Assembly (NCBI GenBank): GCA_902729315.2
Contig: LR746276.1
Span: forward strand, 4,627,669-4,691,668
Origin: Spirodela intermedia
Taxonomy: Eukaryota > Streptophyta > Magnoliopsida > Alismatales > Araceae
Length of the DNA: 64,000 nt
Direction: 5' to 3'
Shown one piece after another: positions 10,501 to 25,500 of this stretch. The notes below the pieces were generated by a model that saw only the letters and a list, made by a program, of their open reading frames with translations, was not told the origin of the DNA and did not search any database. The position numbers and the translations under genes were made by a program. The stretch's first letter is position 1. Each line of letters starts with the position of its first letter.

Positions 10501-13500
10501 TTCTGGGAACTCGAGGTGTAGATATGCCCTGGAAGTATAATATTTAACTAGTAGAAATGGGATGAGTCGAATGCTCAGCTAAGAAGATACGTAGAAGACG
10601 AGGTAGTCCTTCCACGTAAGGATCCAAGGACAGGATTCCGACTCGAAGAAAACTAGGTCACAAATGAACTGGTTCTAGTGAGAAAGCTCTATCTACATGT
10701 ACATGAACCTATGCCTTACAACACAAGTTAATTGCATATAAATCAGGTTGTAACTATGTAACAGAGAATCTGATGCCATTCCAAAGTTCTGAGAGCATCA
10801 AATGGACTAATCAAGTACCAATATATTCATTTGGCAACAACCTCCTCAGGTGCAGCCACTTATCCCTGTTATATATGCTTACTAGGATATTTTTTCCATA
10901 TACGACGAAGGTTGCAATCATATTGGTCTAAATTTACCATGCAAGGAATATACAAGTGGTCAACTTTTGAACAATTTATAGAAATCGACAACACGGATGT
11001 TCTTTATTACTTTCTTCATTATGACGAATCTATTACATATATTGCCTCCAAATTTAAACATTTGACCATCCAGCAAAACGAAGCAGGCAAATAGAAGACA
11101 ACAGTAAATACACGATAAGTATCTTTTAGTTGATACTACTGCAATAATTCCATCATAAATAAACAATCTCAAACAAAATAGGTTGTCAGACAAAAACGAT
11201 CATCTTCCTTGGTCAATGATGTAAATTAAGAAAACTATAGGTATTTTTTATCTTCAAAAAATGTGAAAAATTGATTTCTTGAACAAGGTCAACGTGAAAT
11301 AAAATTTACCACTCAAAAGAGTTTGCTCCATGAAGCCCACTTAAAAGAAAATAATTTTTTTAAAAGAAGTTCACAGACTGTATGAAACTCACCTCTTCAC
11401 TGTGAGTGCTAAAGACTAGATCTTCCCTCAAAAACTTGATGTCTTTCAAATATTTAACATATTTAGCCAAAAATCCTTTGTGGCTGGAGAGAACGTCAAG
11501 TTAAATCTAGGAATCTTATTGGGAACAAATGAAATCAATAATATACAAGAAATCGTTGTCATTGAAGAAAAATAGAAAGAGGCTATAGGCAGGCATATGC
11601 TGAAAAGTCACTATAGTGTCCAAGACACTAGTTATATATAGATTTTTACCAATGTGACATGTAAGAAAGATACAAACATTAATATAACATTAAAATAACT
11701 CTTACTGAGAATAAAAAGCTACAAAAATTAATGTATTAATACGCAATGGAAACACAGCGTCGTTATAAAACTTCTGCAATATTCGGAACATGGACTAAAG
11801 GAGATTTTCAACTAGAAACAGAGTGAAACCTAGAAGAAGCAATCTGACAAGAAATCAGCATTATTAAACAAACGAAGAATATTTCAAACAGACAACTTAA
11901 AATGACGTTTTACAAGGTGATGATTCCTTCAACGCTGGCAATGGACTTAAGAGCAGAACAAACTGCGGTAATTGCATGTCATTTACTATGAAAGTAAACA
12001 GATTATTCAATAGAGAGAATCATGACTTTAAACCTGGAAATAATTTCTTTCCGAATTAAAAGATGCTACTTTTATCTTAAGGCAAGTGGATGTCAAGAAG
12101 GATACTATTTTTATTTCCCTTTAATAGAGATACGGAACCAACCAATTTATCTAAGTTAAAGATTTTATACCACTTTTAAGGATAACGATAAGAAGACCTG
12201 AGGTATTGAGTTCATCCTAATTCTGTTTTTCTCTTTCTTTGCAAAAAGGGCAGCCTAAATGATTGTCCCCGATAAGAAAGCGTTTTCATTCCTTCGTGAC
12301 ATTTTCTGGTTGACTGGGAAAAGAACCTGAGTTTCCTCTATTAATAAAGAGGGAGCAATAATTGCTTTCTACCGTGTCTTTATCGATAATAGTTGCCGAT
12401 ATTTGACATATTCTGCAACACTTGGGCATCCATGTTTACGCGAATTTTTAGGAAAACAGTAAAAGAAAAAGAGGAACAGGACAGTACAGCAGCCTTCATA
12501 TACTATACGACTCAGGTCTCAACAAAGAAATAGATTTTGACATATCAGATGCGTTCTGTTGACTTTTGAAGCCTTCCAAATTTTTGATGGTGCCAAAAAT
12601 ATAAGGTTAGACTGATAATGTTACATTTTTCAAATTCATGTTGTCTTCATAGAAATATTACCAAAATACATTTCTAACCTCTAGTGAAGTCCCAGGTGAT
12701 TTTAGGAGTATTTGTAAACCTGTGTAACTTTCCTCATTTTCAAGAAATGAAAACATTTATGAACTAACTTAGTAAAAAGAGCTTTCACACAGAGCGAACA
12801 ATACACATAAACGCATAATGAAATTTCTACGTTGCAAATACAACTATGTAACCTTTTATCAATTGTTGATATCCTATTTAACCGTGACAAAGTCCCTTTA
12901 TGTCATGGAAAAAAACACTAAAAGCATTGATGGCATGCTTACTATCATATCTTATCTGGATTGTGTCTCCTCACATTTATTTGCCTCTATAAATCAATGG
13001 ATAAACAATTATCTTCATCAGTCAGTACTCCAATCGAACACCATGGTATCATTTCCCCAGTCAGCTCTGTGAAAAACAATGCTCTTTAAGCTTTATCTCA
13101 AAGTAATTTAATTTAGTCATATTCATAAGTAATTAACTGATGCATAAACACAGTCCAATTAGTGAAGCATAAACAAACACTTTATCCCTACCTAACTATA
13201 ATAGTTCCAAAGCTGAATTTGGAGAGTACATTAGCCGAAAGTGATTTTTGTAGCGACAGTGTTTGTCATAAAAGTATCAACATTTCGCTGATTAATAACT
13301 TCATCTTCCTGGTTCATATTTTGTTGTTTGCTAAACTCTTTGAAATCAGTAAGACTAGCTTAACAATAGGCTGTCAAGGCAAAAATAAACTTAAGCATGT
13401 TGCCAACATTACATAAGTAGTAATTGGATGAATATCAAGACATCATCACGGATAAAACAGAAAAATACCCAATTCTTCAACAACTGAAAAACATTTTAGG

Positions 13501-16500
13501 TCAAATACAGTATTCTACATATTAACATGTGACATAAAGTGAGATGTGTTTACGTAGACCTTTGGCCATCTGGATGAGTTATTATCATGTCCAAATCACC
13601 ACAAAATGCCTTTCCCCGTCTATAGGACCCTCCACAAACAATAATTACCTTCAAAACAAAAGAATGATTTTTTTTTCAAATGAGCAAGATAACGAAGAAA
13701 AAAAGTCCGAAAAAGGGATTTGATTAAATGGCATGTGGCCATTGATACAAAAAAATTAATTGCCAGAATTAGATTCATAATAAGAAAATAAAAAGTGATG
13801 GCTTACACTGTACAAAGATAACAGGAAAATTTGAGTCTATATTTAATGTCCGGATAGGATAACACACAAGATGGACGACAATGGAGACTGGTGTCATATT
13901 CTTCCCATTAGATTATTAAAAAAACATATAATGCATATTCACTTGTTACGAGTCTGCATGTTGTTATGAGGTTAGGAAGAATAAATGAAATGAATTAGGT
14001 GACAGTTAGGGAAAGCTAAAGTTGAAGTTCAAGAGCTATCATTGGTAAAAAAAATAAAATAAAATAAATAAATCCAAAAGACAACTCATCTTTTGTTGGT
14101 GATTTCATTCAAATCAGGGATATTGCGATTCAAGTCAGAATCAGAAATGCAGAACGGATCTCGATCTCCATGTCAATCTATAGACGCGATTCTAATGGGC
14201 AGATTTTGTCAGAATTGATCAGAATCCTAATCTAGAGTGATCCAGTCTCAAGTCCATCTGATCCATGACATTCAAATACGACCCGATAAGTCATAATAAC
14301 ACATAACAGCAAAACTTATAGACAGCCAAACGAAATAAAGATATTAAGAATATTATTGACGAATTGTCAAATAAATAAAATAGGTTGTAGATGTACACTT
14401 GCAAGCTACATTTAGGTATCTGTGTCCAACCAGAGCTGGCTGACTCAAACTTGGGTCTGACAGGGAAGAACCAGGACAACTAAAACAATATCAATCCAAA
14501 TAATAGGATTTGTACAAGTACAATCCACATAAGCAAGGTGCTGACACGTTTTGGGATTAACTGGATCCTTGAATTTGGTCAATGGAAAAGATAGATGAAT
14601 TTGAAATAAATCATAATTGACAATTTTAAGTTGGATCAAGTTCATTCAGAGATACATATAATTGAAAACTTTACGAAGCATTGGTTTTCATATTTAATCA
14701 AGCCAGCTCCAGGAAATCACATTAGCTAGTACTATCAAGCACAAAATCTGTACCCAGGTAGTCGAATTCATATGCAATTCATCTTGAACCACCATGACTC
14801 CAAAACAACGCTACTTCTTATGAGTTAATTAGAGACCGACTCAAAAGAATGCCCTAGACGAAAGATAACTACCTGAAATCATGAGTGTTAAAATAGCCTT
14901 ATACATGCAAGAAATCATTTATCATAAACCATGAAAATGCTATAGATTGAAAGATTTTGCCCAGCTGAGATCTCTACATAGCTGCTTTACATGGAGTTTA
15001 AAGCAGAAATGTAGTTGACTCTCAATTTGACTTCGGTTTCAATGTAAGAAAAAAAGGAAAGAGAATTACCATAAACTATGGTTCCCTACCTATAAATATT
15101 TCACCTGAGAATACTCAAGACAGCTATGAGACTCCAAATGAGTGCATTAGAAGAAAAAGTTTGAAATTCTGGAAAATCAAATAACTGGATGAAATAGAGG
15201 GGGAAAAAGAAAAAAGTAAGCAGCATGGTTTTTAACAATTGCATGATTACTAGACAACCTTTGAAGCATCAGTCAAAATGACCCAAATGTCAAAAAATGA
15301 TATTCGCTTTTTTACAACTATAGATTATTCTATGTCAAGTCAGAAGATTCTAACAACTTCAATCTAGCCATGAAGTTGGAGATAGTCATGAACCGCTAGG
15401 CACAAATCCCAGCTATCCATAAATACGGATAAATGTTAAAATGACAGTTTTACTTTCTAACGTTTTCTTGATTGTAGCCAGTGGCCACCAATGGTGTTAG
15501 CTATAAATATTTATGAACAGGTAGAATTCGAGACCTTCTGCCAAAACTTAAAACTGGGAAGTTTACAGAAGCGCATAAAAGAGGAAAGACTCATCTGTAT
15601 CTTGTTTAGTTACATCATCATAAATTCTAGCATGGCCTAAACTTGATACTGAAGACTGTAATTGCTGTTGAAAGTATCTGAAGTGGCACATTGAGAATTC
15701 TTTTGTAGACTTCTCTTCAATGGCTTCTTTTTTAACAAACTGCATTTGAATCATATGCTTGATTATAACACGCAAATCCTTTCAATTTTCTATTTGTTTA
15801 ACCCTTACATGTTTCACTGACTGAAAGAAGACGAAAGGAATAATATTCATTCAATTAGCTAAATCATTGCTATTGCTGACTGGCATCAGCATCATCAGAG
15901 ATGACAGCTTTTTGGTAGGTAAATAAATAAATGATGCATTGGGCCATCATAATATTTCCATATTGCTCACCCCAGGTAAAATAGCTTCTCCAACTTTTTG
16001 TAAGAGAGACTCCATTTCTTTTGCCTAATTTGAGTGAGATAGGGAGCAGTTAATCATCAGCAAAAGAAATAGATTTCAAGGATAGATAGCTATTTCATTG
16101 GAATTAAATACTACCTTCTCTCGTGGAATCTTTTTCATGATATCATCAAAGTATTGAAGTCCTAATCTCTGAGCATGAGACAATGACTCCTCATTTTTTA
16201 AGTCATCAAGAGAGCGGTGTCCTTTCTCATAAAGTTTAAGAGCAGTGGCCGGTCCAATGCCCCAGATTTCACCAAATAAGGTAAGTGTCCTCACCTTTAA
16301 ACAATAAATCGCAGAACATATGGATTAGACCGTAATACTAAAGTAACACTGCAATAAAACCAGACTAACTGCAACACTGTATAAATAATACAACAAATAT
16401 AAAAAACACTTAAAATTATAGCATAAAATATACAAATGGAGAAAAGAATCATCATGGTGCGCAATAAGTTCTCAGGAAAAGGTTTGCCCCCAAAAAAATC

Positions 16501-19500
16501 ATTCACACAAGATACCAATTTGCAGCAGAAAAAAGCACTGCTTGACGCTCATCCTTATCTCGTATCTCCAGAGTTTAAAGATATTTGAGATGTATTATTG
16601 CTCGCCCAGTATAACATTATGTCAAGATATCTATCCAAAACTAATAATGTAAACGAGAAATGGATGTGATTCCTTATGTCAAGATAATTGAGAACCGTGC
16701 GCTCACACACTAGTGCACATACTGAAGTTAAAGTACTTAGCATATGAACTGATATAGGTAATATGGAGGCTGACCATAAATAAAGGGTTACGGCCAGGTG
16801 CATTCATGGTCACACAACCAGTATGAGGCTTATCAAATCTGTGTTATGAAAAATATCTATCTGTGAACTCAATATATGATTAAATCATGTCCTCAGTTTT
16901 ACTCTACTTTGTTTGCAGAGGTACACATACTATGGAATGTTTTTTTCTTGCTACAGTACTGACTGATGAAACATGTGTTGAGTCAAAGGTCATGCAACAG
17001 TCAGGATACAATTTCTGTCATGACTTGTTCACCATTGGACAAGAGTCCTTAAATCCGAATTGCCTGCCATTTCATATAAGTATGGTTATTTTGTTCAAGT
17101 TAAAAATCGTAGTCAAGCTGAATTGCTTTCTACCCTCAAGATCAATATTCCAAATTATATCCATGCATGTATCTATTTATTTCTTTTCCAATAACTTCGT
17201 TTGTGACCACAGCAAGATGGACCAAGTAGGAGAACGTTGGGTTTGGCATCACAGATTCAATTCGGAAATAGCTAAAGTACATGGATCCATTCGAGTTGAT
17301 CCCACCATTTTATATAAATATATATATGCGTGTGCTTCTCATTTGGAACATGCATAAGGGAAAAATATAAAAGGAAAGTATTCTGAGCTACAAGATTTCC
17401 ATCTATGATCTTTAAGCTCAGTCTTTTTGATTTACGAGCTATTGTTCTACTTTTTCGAATATAATTTCAACCACTGCGATTTTATCCAACATGTACCCTA
17501 ATTTATATATCTATACCCCTTTATATTGAAAGATTAAGGCTATTTTGAATTTACTTATAACTCGACAAGATTGGTACACTTATCCCCACTCCATTGTCCA
17601 TAGTGGACCATAAGCATGCACCATTTCCAAATCTTGGCGAAGCATCATCTGAGGTTAGTCCTGACCACAGAAAGAAAGGTATCAAATTGCTGCTCAGCGG
17701 GGGAAATTCGGAATGGCATTAGCATGATTAGCATTTCTATTATCCCTTGAGTCATCTTTCTGCATCCAACATTTGGGATCTTGCTGCTTGTTAACACTTT
17801 TTCATCACATGTATTCACAAACCGGTCTATACCCAGTTTTTATTGAAAAAAATAAAAGATGCACTTCATTAAAAATTGTAGAAAAATAAATAAATTTTAG
17901 TTTTCAATGACCTACAATACCTTTTCATCATGTTCAAAGTGCTCCAACTTTGACAACTTTCCAGTTGTCACAATCTCCTGAATCTGCAGGTAGAATGAAT
18001 CTGAAGTTAGTCATCTGACTCATCCATCATGTAGAGCAACGGAAATCTTCCTTTGATATTATTACAATCATCCCAGCCCGTGCAACTCAACACAAAATTA
18101 CAAACGCAGGCATAGAACTTGAAAGAATCAAGCCGTCATCCCATCCAAAGACTAATTTTGAAAATAATGTCTTAAGTATCACCATTTTTAGAGGAATCCA
18201 AAACCCATGATCAAAAAAATTCGGATACAGGATGAAAAGAAAGAGATCTTGAAATTGTTCTTACAGTTTATTGTTATATGGACAGGAACATTAGATAAGC
18301 CAACTAATAGTGATGATAGAAAAAAGAATCTTTGATGGGAAAGAAAAAGGAGAGTGCAATTGTGAATAACGACATCAGGATCAGTGAAGGAGAATGCAAA
18401 CGATATACTTAAAAGGTGTAGTTGGTATGACTCCTGATCTGGTGTGCTGATAGATACCTCAGCACCCGTGGAGAGAAAGAATGTCTTTATTGATAAGAAG
18501 AAAAAACTATTATAAGTTGAGGGAGGTCCAGTTTCTGTATCAGACCCCTAGAAAGTTCTAGACATTCTGACACATGCGGACAGAAGAAACATGAGGCCAT
18601 ATCTGCCAACATGTAAAGCTGTTGAAATACAGTGTAAAAACTGCATTAGTAGTTGGGGTGAGGTGTATCATGTGCTTCTTCCATGTCTTGGGATGTAAGG
18701 CTCTATGTCTAGAACCTTCTCCCATGGATCTGTTATAAATAACAGGCCCCTGTCTCGATGTAAAGGATCTTGAAGTTTTTTCCCCCTCATATGGTGTGAA
18801 TAGAGGTTCCTTTTTCCTTTCCACGAGAAGGTCTGTCGTTCTTCAAGAAACGAATGAGCTAGAGGAAATTCACATGGTGTCAGAGCTAATTAAGGTGTGA
18901 TTGCTCCTTTCTTATTATCTCTTTCTGTATAAGAGATTTACGCTGTTTCTATAAGCCTCTTCTTGAGGACTTGGAAGATCAACATCGTTTCTTGAGCCTT
19001 CTCAAGACTTACAAGAATTACATTTTGTTTCTACTTAGTAAGCAGTTGTTCCTATTCCGATTTATTATTTTTCATATGTTTGAAGGAGGAGAGACCTCAA
19101 TAGGTGACATCTCTACCACTATTATGGAAGTCAATCCTGTATCATCAAGATTAATGATTGAACTCCTTGCCATGCCTATAGAATTTAAGTTGACTGAATA
19201 TAATCTCATCTAGTGGTCAGAATATATTAGGGAAGTTCTTATTAGCAGAGGGATGCTACGTCATCTAGAGGAAACTACACCAGATCAAATGTCAAGGCAA
19301 TTTAGAAAATGACAAGAGGAGAATGCTTTGATAAAGACATAGATTTTGGGAACAATGATTCCCCAGATCAGTAGAGGTTTTTTCTTTATAAAAACTGCAA
19401 AGAATTTGTGGGGAACAGTACACATGAAATATTCGATGAAAAAGAATGAGTCACACATATATGAAATGGAGATAAAATCTCATTCAATTACTCAAGGTTC

Positions 19501-22500
19501 AAAATCAGTGATGGAGTACACAGGAGAACTTAAAAATCTATGGCAGGAGCTTGATTATTATCTTGAACTTGGGACTGAAGAACTCAAAGAAATTTCTACA
19601 TTTACGAGATTTTATAGAACGAAGGTGGGTTTTTAAAGTTTTGGCTAACTATTTTTGATCAGATCAGACAACAAATTCTAGGATTTGAAAGGAGACCAGA
19701 TCTGAATGGGGTGATATTAATTATACTGAATGAAGAGAGTTGTCAAAAATTGATGTTGTCTACTCAGTAGTCGGGTAATACAACATTTTTAGTCAAACCA
19801 AGACACCATTAAATCAGTAGAATATTCGAACCATCAATCATCATCTGTGCAAGGGAAGAATCAGAAAAATGATTACTGTGATAACCTCTGGTGCATTTAT
19901 TACAAGAAACCCCGTCATACCAGCAAGCGATGTTATAAACCCCATGAAATTCTGAGAATCGAGTGAATCAGGCTCACATGGTGATTGATTCTTCATCCAA
20001 TCAAAACTCTGAACAAACAGACCCTTTTTTCAAGAAATATTAATTTAACTCCATCAAGCGGAGTAGAGAAACTTTGCCTCGAGTTAGAGCAATTGAAGGC
20101 AATGGTAACACAACGTTCACAGCCATCAACAAGTAATTAAATTGGTAAGTTCCACTCTTCTCTTGGTGTTTGAGCTCCATCCCAAGACATTACTAGATGT
20201 TGGGTAATAGATTCAGGAGCAACAAGTCATATGACAAATTCGTCATATCATTTCATTACCTACACCCCATGTTTCGGTGACCAAAAAGTGTCTACTGCTG
20301 ATGGTATACTTCTTACGGTCGTTGGTATTGAAGACTTAACTCTTGAACCTTAGGAACCCTCACCAAAGTTCTCTATGTTCCCAAACTTTTCACCAACCTT
20401 ATTTCTATAAAAAGCCTTGATAAAAACACACCTTATCGTGCCTTCTTTGATGAAGACCTTTGTGTTATCCTTGATAAGGTCCAAACGGGGAGGATTGGAG
20501 TTGCTAGAGAACGAGGAGTTGACATCTTGGCGGGATCTAGCCAAACCTGTCTTATGGAAGCACACCCATCTCTAGAACATCGCAAGGATCTAAGTCACAT
20601 TCAGCTCCTTCATCAAAGATTAGGTCCTCCTTCCTTCGCTACTATAAAGTGTTTTCATCCTTGTTTCAAAAAGTGTCTGTAAAAACACTTAAGTGTGACG
20701 TATGTGAACTGTCCAAACATACTTGTATTTCTTTTTCAATTAGAAATGAACGGAGTGAGATTCCTTTCTCTTGCATCCATAGTGATGTTTGGGGACCATG
20801 TCCCAATGTAGATCTACTAGGTAATAAATGGTTTGTTACCTTGTGGATGACTGCAACCATTGCATGCGAGTCTTTCTTCTTAAGCAGAAATCAAAAGTTT
20901 CAATTGTGTTGAAACATTTCTGTTCAATGATCAAAACCTAATTTGATAATCCTTATAAAGAAATTCAAGTTAGATAATGCTAAGGAATACTTTAGCAATG
21001 ATCTGAGTTATTTTCTTCAGGCTGAGGGTATTATACATGAGTCTTCATGTGTTTATACTCCTCAGCAAAACAGATTGGCAAAAAGAAAAAATTGACACCT
21101 CTTGGAGGTTACACGATCACTCTTGTTCTTCCCACTAGAACCTTGGGTCTCCAAAGTCCTACGGAAAGGTTAGCTTCTTATTTCGCTCTTAATCATCTCC
21201 ATTTCTCATTATAGCCTCGCATATTCAGATGTGTCTCATTCATTCATAATCATAATTCAGCTAAAGATAAATTAGATCCAAGATCCCACAAATGTATATT
21301 TGTTAGATATTCAAAAACTCAAAAGATATCAATGTCATCATCCATTAACTCAAAAATTCTTTACAACTATGGATATTACCTTTCATGAATCAGTTTTTTA
21401 CTACCAGAAAAGTTCTCAAGACACTTCTTTGCAATTTCCACCTTTTCCTGATTTTTTCCCATAAAGAGTTTCTTCTCTTCCGAGTCAAATTATTCTACCA
21501 ATTTCATGTGTCTAACCAAGGTCCATCTCTTCCTGATCTGCTTCTTGAAAAACTCAGATTTGGTCAGGTTTATTCAAGGACATGAGTACCTCCAAATTCT
21601 AGATCAGCCCAAGACTCTGAACTAGCCTTAATCAATGACCAAGAAACCAAATTCATCCTTTCAGAAAATACTACTAGTTCCCAGTCCAATGACCTTCCTA
21701 TTGCCCTAAAGAAACCTCCACGAACTTGTACAAAATACCCATTATACCCTTCAGCAAACTTTATTTCCTATCATAAACTTTCTCCATCTTATAGAACCTT
21801 CCTTGGTACCTTGGATAGTATTACCATTCCAGTTAATATTTCAAAAACTCTCTCTAGTAAAGAGTGAAAACAAGCCGTGGATGATGAGATGTATGCTATT
21901 GAGAGAAATAATACATGAGAACTTGTGACTCTCCCTAAGGATAAACGGGCAGTTGACTATAAATGGGTTTATTCTATAAAATGCAATGGTCATGGATCAA
22001 TTGAAAGGTACAAGGCCAGACTCGTAGCTAAAGGATATACACAAATTTATGGAATTGACTACCATAAAACTGTTTCTCTTGTGGCAAAAAATGAACAAAG
22101 TCAAAATTATTTTATCCTTAGCTGCTATTTTTAGTTGGAATATCCAACAATATAATGTGAAGAATGCCTTTCTTCATGGGGATTTTACTGATGAAGTATA
22201 TATGTATTATCCACCTGGTTATGGAGGAAATTTATTTTCTAACTTGTTTATAGACTAAAAAAGTCATTGTATGGACTTAAACAATCTCCACGTGCATGGT
22301 TTGAGAGATTTTCTACTGTCATGCGAAAAATTAATTATTGTCTTAGTAATGCTGATCACACATTATTTTTCAAACATACTTCATCAGGGGGAGTTACTAT
22401 ACTCTTAGTTTATGTTGACGACATTATAATTACTAAAAGTGATGACATTGAATAGGAAAATTTGAGCAAATATCTTGCCAAGGAACTTGGTATCAAGACT

Positions 22501-25500
22501 TTGGGTTGTCTTAAATATTTTTTAGGTGTTTGAGGAAACTCATTCTTCTAAGGACGTATTCATCTCTCAACAAAAGTATGTGGTAGATCTTCTAAAGGAT
22601 ACTAGAAAGTATGGATGCAAACCAGCTAACACCCCCCTTGATCCTAACCACAAACTTAGTGTTGGTGAAGGGGAGGAGTCTATTGATCGAGAAATGTATC
22701 AACGTCTTATTGGATGATTGATATATCTCACACAAACTAGACCTGACATCTCATATGCAGTTAGTCTCTTAAGTCAGTTCATGCATCAGCCAACTAAATC
22801 CCATCTTTATGCTGCATATTAGGTGTTACACTACTTAAAGGGAACTCTTGGAAAAGGCATTATCTTCAAATGTGGTGATAAAGTAATAGTTGAGATGTAT
22901 ACTGATGCTAATTATGCTGGTTCTCCTTTAGATCATCGGTCAACTTCAGGTCTTATGATATTTATGAGAAGAAATTTGGTTACTTGACGCAGCAAGAAAT
23001 AGAATGTTGTTGCTCGCTCAAGTGCTAATGCAGAATTCAAGACACTTGCGCATAGAATATGCGAACTACTTTGGGTGACGATTTTACTCACTGACTTAAA
23101 GATTCCCATTTCAGGTTTTATGAAGCTCTACTATGACAATAAATCTGCAATTAATCTTGCGCACAATCCTATTCAACATGATCGCACAAAGCATATGGAG
23201 ATAGGCCGTCACTTTATCAAGAAAAACTTAGAATCTGAGGAAATCTGTATTCCCTACATCTCTACTCAGCTAGCTGATTTGCTGAAAAAAGTGTCTTGCG
23301 ACTCAACTGCAACAAGTGCTCTCCAAGCTGAAAATGGACGATATCCACTCACCAACTTGAGGGGGAATGTTGAAACACAGTGTAAAAACTGTATTAGGAG
23401 TTGGGGTGAGGTGTATCACGTGCTTCACTTAAAGAAGGCATGTGAACCTCACTTGCATGTCTCGGGATATAAGGCTATATGTCTAGAACCTTCTCCCATG
23501 GATCTGTTATAAATAACAGACCCCTGTCTTGATGTAAAGGATTTTAAAGTTTTTTCCCCTCATATGGAGTGAATAGAAGTTCCTTTTTCCCTTCCACGAG
23601 AAGGTATGTCGTTCTTCAAGAAATGAACGAACTAGAGGAAATTCAACAAAAGCATAAAAGGTTTAGTTGTCCAGTACATCCCAACAACAAAAGGCATGGA
23701 TGATGTATCCACACTTGTGATTACTATTCGTTTATTTTCTCAATCACTTCATAGTCTACTCAATTTACATGCAGTGATAGAACCTATATGATCCACAGAA
23801 TGTCATACTTTTCTTTAGTAATTTCATTTTCTATGGATGTGGAATTATTGAATGGGTCTCCTGGTGATCCATCTCAAAACTCTTACAGATCAAAAAGGCT
23901 TTTTCGGGGTTCCAGGCAGCTACATCTCAATCACAGTAGTTCTCCACTACCAAACAGGCAGCAGTAAAAAATGCAAATGATGTCAGATTGGCGAAAAAGA
24001 AGAGCCATAGCTCTTAACAACTTCTTTATGTTACAGACACTATCTTGTCATTGAATGCAGATCGCAGCCTTCTAATTGTTTGATAAATTAGCTCTCCAAG
24101 TTGATGCATTGAAAATTAACAAAGAACAAAACGCAATAATTGAATTTAAAATTTTCAAAAAACAACATGGATTTAAAAAAAAAGGAAAAGATGACAGTTT
24201 GATATTGGGGTTATTCATTTCTCATAATGAAGTTTAAATGAAATATATGCTTTTTCCAAAGAAGATAGCCATCATCAAAAGAGAATATATTAGCTAGAGA
24301 GCATTCACCAACATGCTCCTTCATAGACTTGCCAATTGCTGGAAGATGTTTAACTTGCTCAACACTTTCAATCGTGAAAGGTAGCTTTTCAATCACTGGG
24401 ATAGCCTTGTAATAGCTGAAAGACCTCCGCTCATCTCCTAGTGCTTCAATAAGAATAATTTACAGGAGATCAGGAGGTTTAACCTTTACATAAATAACAA
24501 GCTCCAAAATCCTTCACAAACATACCTCGATAGATATTTATAAGCTTTCCAAATATCTCTGTGACTTTTCGATTTAAATCAGGTGGATTGTACAACAATG
24601 ACATCTGTAGAGCACTGAGTTAGACAGATAAACCCATTGCAGAATGTTGATTTTCATTGCAGATACTATTTCATAGGGGAAAAAGTTTATAAATAAACAT
24701 GGGGCGTATAATCTGTGTGATTTGATTCATTGGAAGCATTTCAATTCAAGTAAAACTAAAATAAAATAATTTCCAACCATACATCTTTTGAGCCAGTTGT
24801 GACATCTTGTGTAGTCACAGAACCCATCCTGTATCCCTTGCTGGTTTGATGAATATGTTCTTCAGCAGTTTGTACCTCATTATCCTTAGGCTCTGGTCTA
24901 CCCAGGTTGTAACCTAGGTCTCCTGTCTTCTCCGTATCCTTTTTAACCCTACACATTAGTTTCACGTCTTCCATTGAACTCTTGATGCTCCTGTTCTTTG
25001 AATCATCACATAAATGATTGTTATTGAACATTTCAGAATGTGCAGAAGCTGCAGGTTTATCAGAATCACTCTCCCCTTCTAATGGCACCTTTAGAGCATA
25101 GGAATCTTCAGGAATTTTTTCTCCTGACTTTAGACTGTTCTCCACCCATTCATAGGGAAGTATATTCTGCAACACAATATTAAAAATTTTCAGCATTTTT
25201 TCAATGCATCAAGGGTTCATTAAAATATATGCACTTGATGTAAAAAATACCCATAGTCCAGTTTTTTTTGACAGCAGACCGTTTCAAATTCGTCAGTATT
25301 CTCTGGTTCATATTGTAAGAAAATTATAGATGTAAAGGCAAAGAATGAACGACTAAACAGAAATGCGAAAATTTGATGAGCTAAAGGAGATAGAAGGCAT
25401 CACAAATATTAGTACATCTATATCTTTCCAAATAAAGCACACCCTTGGGCGAAGGTCATGGAACAGAATCAAGCATCTTTCAGGGTGAAAAATCAGTGTC

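Larger units (their letters stand above)
18620..23648 (+). mobile_element. Degenerate Ty1/copia element inside POLL intron 5
   Basis: A 5.0-kb element in antisense orientation to POLL. It has TGTTGAA...TTCAACA LTRs, a tRNA-iMet primer binding site, gag, protease, integrase, reverse transcriptase, RNase H and a polypurine tract in the Ty1/copia order (integrase before RT). Stop codons and frameshifts interrupt all domains, although the RT box YVDD is intact. The perfect AAAGC target duplication shows a simple insertion. The polymerase exons on both sides are unharmed and splice in frame, so the host gene tolerates it. Confidence 0.96.

Noticed and set aside
15563-15775. Possible extra POLL exon in intron 8
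   Set aside because: It lacks family X motifs, and exons 8 and 9 join directly into the conserved [15 protein letters not shown] order.
16887-17357. 156-codon plus-strand frame in POLL intron 6
   Set aside because: No domain, antisense to a well-supported gene, and unusual composition; probably chance in AT-rich DNA.
24305-24312. Alternative exon 5 donor (G|GTGAATG) in POLL
   Set aside because: It would shift the frame into exon 6; the donor four bases earlier restores the conserved HIQEIV sequence.
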